A program made the position numbers and the translations under genes. This document shows, piece after piece, positions 56,372 to 62,279 of a stretch of 62,279 bases of DNA. The notes beneath the pieces are model-generated. The model made no database searches and was not told the DNA's origin. It saw only the letters and a list, made by a program, of their open reading frames with translations. The stretch is from Comamonas aquatica NBRC 14918 (lineage in GTDB: Bacteria; Pseudomonadota; Gammaproteobacteria; Burkholderiales; Burkholderiaceae_C), in assembly GCF_000739875.1 (NCBI RefSeq), contig NZ_BBJR01000050.1:1-62279 (forward strand). Direction: 5' to 3'. The first letter of the stretch is position 1. The number at the start of each line of letters is the position of its first letter.

Positions 56372-59227
56372 ATGGCCAGAAAACAATGCCAAGTCTGCGG
56401 TCAGCCCGCCACGGTGCGGGTGGAAGCCAATCTCAATGGTCGCCACAGCACCATGCTGCTCTGTGACGATCATTACCGTCAACTCGTGCGCCAGCAGAAG
56501 CGCACCGTTTCTCCGCTGGAAGCCTTGTTTGGCGCGCGCAGCGGTCTGTTTGAGGACTTTCTGGGTAGCGACTTTTTCCGTATTGGTGACGAGTCGGCGA
56601 CTGTTGCTGCCGATGCCGATGATGTGGTCGATGCCTCCTTTGGCGAACCGGCTTCGGCGGGTTCAGGTGCACCGCGCCGTCGAGGCAGCGGACTCGCTAG
56701 CCGCATCAGCGAGCAATCAGAGGAGTTGCTTCAGGAAGCCGCCAAGTATGCGGCCGAGTTCGGTCGTCCGGAAGTGGATACTGAGCACCTGCTTTTGGCA
56801 CTGAACCACAGCGACGTAATCAAGACCATCCTCGGTCAGTTCAAGATCAAGGTCGATGATCTCACGCGACAGATCGAATCCGAAGCCAAACGCGGTGACA
56901 AGCCGTTCGAGGGCGAAATTGGCGTGTCGCCGCGCGTCAAGGATGCACTGAGTCGTGCTTTCGTGGCATCCAACGAACTGGGTCACTCGTATGTCGGCCC
57001 GGAACACTTCCTGATCGGCTTGGCAGAGGAAGGCGAAGGTTTGGCCGCCAACCTGCTGCGCCGATATGGCCTCACGCCGCAGGCGCTGCGTCAACAGGTG
57101 AGCAAGGTGGTCGGCAAGGGGGCCGAGGACGGTCGCGCTGAGACGCCGACCAACACACCTGAGCTCGACAAGTACTCGCGAGACCTCACCAAAATGGCGC
57201 GCGACGGCAAGCTCGATCCGGTCATCGGCCGCGCACAGGAGATTGAGACCACCATCGAGGTGCTGGCCCGGCGCAAGAAGAACAATCCGGTACTGATCGG
57301 CGAGCCGGGGGTGGGCAAGACAGCCATCGTCGAGGGACTGGCGCAGCGCATGGTAGCTGGCGAAGTACCCGAGACATTACGCGACAAGCGCTTGGTGGAG
57401 CTGAATATTAACGCGATGGTCGCGGGGGCCAAGTACCGGGGTGAGTTCGAGGAGCGTGTACAGAAGGTGCTCAAGGAAGTGACCGAGCACCAGGGCGAGC
57501 TCATCTTGTTTATCGACGAGGTGCACACCATCGTTGGTGCTGGCCAGGGTGGTGGCGAAGGCGGGCTCGACGTGGCCAACGTCTTCAAGCCGATGATGGC
57601 GCGCGGCGAACTCAACCTGATCGGTGCCACCACGCTCAACGAGTACCAAAAGTACATTGAAAAGGATGCCGCGCTGGAGCGTCGCTTCCAGCCGGTGATG
57701 GTGCCCGAGCCGACGGTAGCACAGACCATGATGATCCTTCGTGGTCTGCGCGACACCTTTGAAGCGCACCACAAGGTCAGCATTACGGAGGACGCGATCA
57801 TTGCTGCGGCTGAGCTCTCTGACCGGTATATCACAGCACGCTTTCTCCCCGACAAAGCCATCGACTTGTTGGATCAGGCCGCCGCGCGCGTGAAGCTGTC
57901 GGCCACGGCGCGCCCGGTGGCGGTGCAGGAGCTTGAATCCGAACTGCACCAATTACGCCGCGAGCAAGACTATCTGGCATCGCGCAAGCAGTATGACAAG
58001 GCTGCTGAACTTGGCAAGCGCATCGAGGTCAAGGAAGCCGAACTCAAGAAACTCGTCAAAGACTGGGAGCGTGAGCGTGCTTCGGGCAGTGCCGAGGTCA
58101 AGGCCCAGCACGTAGCGCAGATCGTGTCGCGTCTAACTGGCATCCCGGTCAACGAACTGACGGTGGAGGAGCGCGAAAAGCTGCTGCACCTGGAGCAACG
58201 GCTACACGAGCGTTTGGTGGGGCAAGACGAGGCCGTGCGGGCGGTGGCCGACGCGGTACGACTGTCACGGGCGGGGCTGCGCGAAGGCAGCAAGCCGGTG
58301 GCTACGTTCCTGTTCCTCGGCCCGACCGGCGTGGGTAAGACCGAACTCGCCAAGGCTTTGGCTGAAGCCATCTACGGCGATGAGGGGGCGCTCTTGCGCA
58401 TCGACATGTCTGAGTACGGCGAACGCCATACCGTCGCACGTTTGGTAGGCGCACCTCCGGGCTATGTCGGTTATGACGAAGGCGGACAACTCACGGAAAA
58501 AGTACGTCGCAAACCGTACAGTGTGTTGCTGCTTGATGAGATCGAGAAAGCACATCCCGATGTCTACAACATTCTGTTGCAGGTCTTCGACGATGGGCGC
58601 CTTACCGATGGCAAGGGACGGGTGGTGGACTTCACCAACACCATCATCATCGCCACGTCCAACCTCGGCTCGGACATCATCCAGCGGCGCTTGAAGGCTC
58701 GCGGTGCCGCAGATGAGGAGTACGAAAAGACCAAGGCCGAAGTGATGGACGTGTTGCGCGGGCACTTCCGCCCCGAGTTTCTCAATCGCATCGATGAGAT
58801 CATCGTATTCCACTCCCTGGGCAAGGAGGAGATTCGCCATATCGTCAGCCTGCAGCTCGAGCGCGTGGCGCGTAACGCGGCCAGCCAAGGGGTCACACTG
58901 ACTTACGACCAGACGCTCATCGACCACTTTGCCCAAGAAGGTTACAAACCCGAGTTTGGGGCGCGTGAGCTCAAGCGATTGATTCGCAGCGAGTTGGAAA
59001 CCGCGCTGGCGAGGGAAATGCTCGGTGGCGGCATCGGCAAGGACGATCATGCCAATGCACGCTGGGACGAGAAAGCTGAGCGCCTGAGCTTCGAGCGCAA
59101 GGAGCAGCCGGAGGCCGAGGCCGAGGTCGGAACGGAGAAACCTAACGAAGCCAAGACCGCCGAGGAGCCGCAAAGCGATACGGGCAAGACGGGGCGCAAG
59201 AAGAAACCGTCGAGCGGGCAAATATGA
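56372..59227 (+). CDS. clpG: ClpG/ClpK stand-alone AAA+ disaggregase
   Basis: A 951-residue Hsp100 of the ClpG (ClpK) family, an island- or plasmid-borne disaggregase that gives high heat tolerance in Klebsiella and Pseudomonas. The extra N-terminus has a zinc-finger-like CQVCG (Cys6, Cys9) and LLCDDH (Cys31, His34). It then shows a Clp-N domain, AAA-1 (Walker A GEPGVGKT at 310-317, Walker B LILFIDEV at about 377), a coiled-coil M region and AAA-2 (Walker [10 protein letters not shown] at about 650). The C-terminal tail is Lys/Glu-rich, as in this family. AAGGAG precedes the ATG. It works with sHsp20. The usual downstream genes of the locus are missing. Confidence 0.95.
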   Translation: MARKQCQVCGQPATVRVEANLNGRHSTMLLCDDHYRQLVRQQKRTVSPLEALFGARSGLFEDFLGSDFFRIGDESATVAADADDVVDASFGEPASAGSGAPRRRGSGLASRISEQSEELLQEAAKYAAEFGRPEVDTEHLLLALNHSDVIKTILGQFKIKVDDLTRQIESEAKRGDKPFEGEIGVSPRVKDALSRAFVASNELGHSYVGPEHFLIGLAEEGEGLAANLLRRYGLTPQALRQQVSKVVGKGAEDGRAETPTNTPELDKYSRDLTKMARDGKLDPVIGRAQEIETTIEVLARRKKNNPVLIGEPGVGKTAIVEGLAQRMVAGEVPETLRDKRLVELNINAMVAGAKYRGEFEERVQKVLKEVTEHQGELILFIDEVHTIVGAGQGGGEGGLDVANVFKPMMARGELNLIGATTLNEYQKYIEKDAALERRFQPVMVPEPTVAQTMMILRGLRDTFEAHHKVSITEDAIIAAAELSDRYITARFLPDKAIDLLDQAAARVKLSATARPVAVQELESELHQLRREQDYLASRKQYDKAAELGKRIEVKEAELKKLVKDWERERASGSAEVKAQHVAQIVSRLTGIPVNELTVEEREKLLHLEQRLHERLVGQDEAVRAVADAVRLSRAGLREGSKPVATFLFLGPTGVGKTELAKALAEAIYGDEGALLRIDMSEYGERHTVARLVGAPPGYVGYDEGGQLTEKVRRKPYSVLLLDEIEKAHPDVYNILLQVFDDGRLTDGKGRVVDFTNTIIIATSNLGSDIIQRRLKARGAADEEYEKTKAEVMDVLRGHFRPEFLNRIDEIIVFHSLGKEEIRHIVSLQLERVARNAASQGVTLTYDQTLIDHFAQEGYKPEFGARELKRLIRSELETALAREMLGGGIGKDDHANARWDEKAERLSFERKEQPEAEAEVGTEKPNEAKTAEEPQSDTGKTGRKKKPSSGQI

Positions 59228-59281
59228 TGTAGAAGTTGCGATCTGATCTGACAGTTGTTCCCGTTTCGATCGGGTCAGTTG

Positions 59282-59630
59282 TCAGATTAGTTCAGTGCTT
59301 GTACCTTCGTCGCACACCTCTTTTGCTTCGATCAGCGTTTGCATAGGCGGCCTGCCGCAGCACATTTTGCCCTGATGTGTGCGCTGGCCGCTGTAGTAGT
59401 CGATCCAGTCATCTAGATCCACCTGCAATTTGTCGATGGATCGGTAGATCTTGCGCCGCAATGCCACTTGGTAGAACTCCTGCAAGATGGTCTTGTGGAA
59501 TCGTTTGCAGATGCTATTGGTCTGGGGGGCTTTGGTCTTGGTGTGTTTAATGTCATTAACGGCCAGGTATAGCTGGTAGTCATGCGTCTCGGCCTTGCCG
59601 CAATACTCCGCACCGCACCAATAAGGAGCG
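59282..59630 (-). pseudogene. C-terminal remnant of an IS481-type transposase
   Basis: On the minus strand the frame reads AEYCGKAETHDYQLYLAVND, KTKAPQTNSICKRFHKTILQ, EFYQVALRRKIYRSIDKLQV and YYSGQRTHQGKMCCGRPPMQ, the end of an IS481/IS3-like rve transposase. The third catalytic residue, Glu in the usual NGICERFHKT, is Lys here, and the N-terminal two thirds are absent. The sequence at about 59240-59281 with two TCTGACAGTTGT/CAGTTGTCAGA-like words may be its terminal repeat. It closes the hsp20-clpG segment. Confidence 0.8.
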
Positions 59631-59636
59631 TCACCT

Positions 59637-62279
59637 TTGAATGAGAATCCTCAAATCTCAGCCCGATACTGTGGCCAGATTAACGAGAATGCCCATTTGG
59701 GCAGTTGGCGTCTCGATCTTGGCTCGCAACTCCTCACTTGCTCCGATGAAGCCTGCCGCGTGCTCGGCCTGGATGTTGGTGCGCCAATAGCCTTCGAGCG
59801 ATTCCTGCAGTGCATTCACCCTGAAGACCGCCCCCTCTTCGATAGGGCATGGGATGCTGCCATGTGCGGAAAGTCCCTTGATCTGCGGTATCGCATCGTC
59901 AGCGGAGGGCAGGTTCGCTGGATACACCTGCGGGCAACATTCAAGGGCGACGCCTCTGGTCGGCCCAGAGCGGCAGACGGGACGGTAGAGGACATCACCG
60001 ATCTCAAGAGGGTCGAGCAGGCGCTGAACTCTATGCGCCGACAGCGAGAAGAGTTGGCCAGCCACGTTCCCGGTATGCTTTACCAATACCGTCTTCGTCC
60101 GGAGGGCAGCTCGCACTTCCCTTATGCCAGCACGAGAATACAGGAAATATACGGGGTTGCACCGGAGGATGTTGTTGAAGATGCCACTCCTGCGTTCGCT
60201 GCGCTCCATCCTGAAGACCGCGACCGTGTGCATGAAACCATACAGGCGTCGGGGCAGTCACTCGCGCTTTGGCATGACGAGTACCGAGTGCAGTTTCCAG
60301 ACGGTCGGGTGATCTGGGTCGAAGGCGAGGCGTCGCCTGAAGCCATGCCTGATGGGAGCATCCTCTGGCACGGCTATATCCATGATGTCACCTCACGCAG
60401 AAGATCCGCGGAAGAACTTCGCCTTGCGGCTAAAGTTTTTGAGCACGCAGGAGAGGGCATCCTCGTTACGGACGCTCAAGGCCACATTGTCAACGTCAAT
60501 CGGGCGTTTTCCGTGATCACTGGTTATGCGCGGGAGGAAGTAATGGGGCAGACACCTCGTCTGCTCGAGTCCGATCGCTATGACGATGAGTTCTATCAGA
60601 CCGTTTGGCAGGCTCTGCGTGAGCACGACTATTGGCACGGAGAGCTCTGGTGCCGACGCAAGAACGGCAGTCAGTTTGCCGCGCTGCTGACGATCAGTGC
60701 AGTCCCGGATATGCGGGGCAATATCGAGCATTACGCAGCCATGTTTTCCGACATCACAGCGCTGAAGGAGAACCAGCAACAGCTTGAACGCGTTGCTCAT
60801 TACGACCTGCTCACCGGCTTGCCCAATCGACTATTGCTTGGAGACCGCCTTAAGCAGGCCATTCGTCAGACACGTCGGCGTGGCATGCACCTGGCGGTTG
60901 TCTTCATCGATCTGGATGGATTCAAGAAGGTCAACGACCAGCACGGCCACGCAGTCGGCGACAAATTGCTTTCCGTCCTGTCCAGGCGTATGACGCAGGT
61001 GTTGCGCGAAGACGATACCTTGGCCCGTCTTGGTGGTGATGAGTTTGTCGCTATTCTGGTCGACCTGCCGGATATTTCAGTCAGCGTACCGATTCTCGAT
61101 CGCCTGATCGAGGTGGCTGTACAGCCCGTACCGATTGGTGACGCACTGTGCGAGGTGAGCGCGAGTATCGGTGTGAGCTACTACCCACAAGGCGAAGATA
61201 TCGACGCCGACCAACTGCTGCGTCAGGCAGATCAGGCTATGTATCGTGCCAAGCAAGCCGGCAAGAATCGATATCACGTTTTCGATACGGAGAAGGATCG
61301 TACGCTGCGCACCCGTCACGAAGGATTTGACAGCATAGAGAATGCACTTGCCAATGGGCAGTTTCTGCTTTATTTCCAACCTAAGGTCAACATGCGCACC
61401 GGTGAGGTGCTGGGCGCCGAAGCCTTGATCCGCTGGCAACATCCGACGCGTGGCTTGTTATCTCCTGCCTCCTTCATACCCATCATTGAGAACCATCCGC
61501 TCGGGATTGACGTGGGGAAATGGACCATCGAGGCTGCGCTGACCCAGATCGAAGTTTGGCGCAAGGCCGGCCTTCATGTCCCGATCAGCGTGAATATCGG
61601 TGCGCGGCACTTGCTGCAACCGGACTTCATCATGCATCTCCGGGGTATGTTGTCACGACATCCCGGCGCCCAGCCGCAAGACCTTGAACTGGAAATCCTC
61701 GAAACCAGCGCCGTGGAGGACTTCGTTCAAGTGTCTCAGTTGATGACGCTGTGCGAGCGGATGGGATTGCGTTTTGCCCTCGACGATTTCGGCAGCGGCT
61801 ATTCATCGCTGACCTATCTGAAGCGCCTGCCCGCGCACCTGCTCAAGATCGACCAAGGTTTTATACGCGACATGCTCGAGGATCCGGACGATATCGCCAT
61901 CCTGGATGCGCTACTGGCACTGGCAAGGTCGTTTGGCAGGAACTGCATAGCGGAGGGAGTCGAATCCATTCAGCATGGTGAAATGCTGCTGCGTATGGGA
62001 TGCGAGTGGGGCCAGGGTTATGCCATCGGGCATCCGATGCCGGCGCATGAATTCGAGCAATGGCTACACACCTGGCAGGTACCCTTATCCTGGAAGGGAT
62101 TCAAACCTGACAGTCGCTCCGCGCTGCCCGTGCCGTTCACATACGTCGACCACCGGGTCTGGATTTCCCAGATGATCGACTATCTGTCAGGTAAGACCCA
62201 AGTGCCGCCTCAACCCGAAGCACTCCAATACTGGCGGGATCAAAGTGGCCGCCCTACGTTCTTCGGCAAGGATCCTGAT
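59637..62279 (+). CDS. PAS-PAS-PAS-GGDEF-EAL protein, 5' end cut, runs off the right edge
   Basis: A continuous frame of 881 codons with no stop before the window ends. Three PAS domains (about codons 15-125, 140-265, 270-385; for example INENAHLGSWRLDLG and VFEHAGEGILVTDAQGHIVN) precede a GGDEF domain with RLGGDEF (codon 466 onward) and an intact I-site RxxD (LREDDTLARLGGDEF). The EAL domain keeps EALIRW (codon 595), ILETS, DDFGSGYSSL, KIDQGF, AEGVES and QGY, so both c-di-GMP synthesis and breakdown look possible. The start is uncertain: the first PAS begins at the IS481 junction, but a TTG at 59637 has AAGGAG (59623-59628) in front of it. A 5' truncation is likely. Confidence 0.8.
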   Translation, partial: MNENPQISARYCGQINENAHLGSWRLDLGSQLLTCSDEACRVLGLDVGAPIAFERFLQCIHPEDRPLFDRAWDAAMCGKSLDLRYRIVSGGQVRWIHLRATFKGDASGRPRAADGTVEDITDLKRVEQALNSMRRQREELASHVPGMLYQYRLRPEGSSHFPYASTRIQEIYGVAPEDVVEDATPAFAALHPEDRDRVHETIQASGQSLALWHDEYRVQFPDGRVIWVEGEASPEAMPDGSILWHGYIHDVTSRRRSAEELRLAAKVFEHAGEGILVTDAQGHIVNVNRAFSVITGYAREEVMGQTPRLLESDRYDDEFYQTVWQALREHDYWHGELWCRRKNGSQFAALLTISAVPDMRGNIEHYAAMFSDITALKENQQQLERVAHYDLLTGLPNRLLLGDRLKQAIRQTRRRGMHLAVVFIDLDGFKKVNDQHGHAVGDKLLSVLSRRMTQVLREDDTLARLGGDEFVAILVDLPDISVSVPILDRLIEVAVQPVPIGDALCEVSASIGVSYYPQGEDIDADQLLRQADQAMYRAKQAGKNRYHVFDTEKDRTLRTRHEGFDSIENALANGQFLLYFQPKVNMRTGEVLGAEALIRWQHPTRGLLSPASFIPIIENHPLGIDVGKWTIEAALTQIEVWRKAGLHVPISVNIGARHLLQPDFIMHLRGMLSRHPGAQPQDLELEILETSAVEDFVQVSQLMTLCERMGLRFALDDFGSGYSSLTYLKRLPAHLLKIDQGFIRDMLEDPDDIAILDALLALARSFGRNCIAEGVESIQHGEMLLRMGCEWGQGYAIGHPMPAHEFEQWLHTWQVPLSWKGFKPDSRSALPVPFTYVDHRVWISQMIDYLSGKTQVPPQPEALQYWRDQSGRPTFFGKDPD

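Overview
The window looks like a Burkholderiales chromosome of the family Comamonadaceae (Comamonas/Acidovorax/Delftia-like; genus not resolvable by eye). Support: uniformly GC-rich core genes, the gmk-rpoZ-spoT and rdgB-hemW gene orders, two Bug-type solute receptors, and two families of short intergenic repeats of a kind I associate with this family. From about 53,060 onward the character changes: base composition is more AT-rich between genes, insertion-sequence remnants and broken genes appear, and the genes are stress-survival cargo. I read this as the left end of a genomic island inserted at a tRNA-Ser gene.

Layout. 1-9.8 kb: a PsiF-type secreted protein, an FtrA-like regulator divergent from a rhodanese, a membrane diguanylate cyclase, an aldo/keto reductase, a Bug receptor, radC-smr, an FKBP-type isomerase with ispH, and a CBS-domain protein. 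9.9-12.5 kb: serS, tRNA-Ser(CGA), three identical tRNA-Arg(ACG) genes each with its own terminator, then greB. 12.9-17.1 kb (minus): yicC, gmk, rpoZ, spoT. 17.1-21.2 kb (plus): a Ser/Thr kinase translationally coupled to a PP2C phosphatase, rdgB, hemW. 21.3-27.7 kb: an I78-type inhibitor, a DUF2628/SPOR membrane protein, a large unknown EF-hand membrane protein, and a B12-binding radical SAM protein.

27.9-52.9 kb is a catabolic and transport region. It holds a tricarballylate-type operon (tcuR-tcuA-tcuB plus a Bug receptor), ureidoglycolate lyase, an SPFH protein that seems to have lost its 5' end, an amidase beside a five-gene peptide-type ABC transporter, a divergent hydantoinase/carbamoylase-family amidohydrolase with a racemase-family protein and an IclR regulator, a beta-alanine-type module (omega-amino acid transaminase plus malonate/methylmalonate-semialdehyde dehydrogenase) with a LysR regulator, a LysE exporter, and TerC with two universal stress proteins and NhaR. 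Together they suggest uptake and breakdown of amide or ureido nitrogen compounds and tricarboxylates.

53.0-62.3 kb: the 3'-terminal 21 nt of a tRNA-Ser with its terminator, then AT-rich DNA, an IS5-type transposase remnant, a Fic-family protein whose catalytic His is Gln and which has a palindromic operator at its start, a broken excisionase-like HTH gene, hsp20 and clpG/clpK (the head of the known transmissible locus of stress tolerance), an IS481-type transposase remnant that ends this cluster, and a PAS-GGDEF-EAL protein with a lost 5' end running off the right edge. The known heat-tolerance locus therefore appears reduced to its disaggregase core and joined to a c-di-GMP enzyme.
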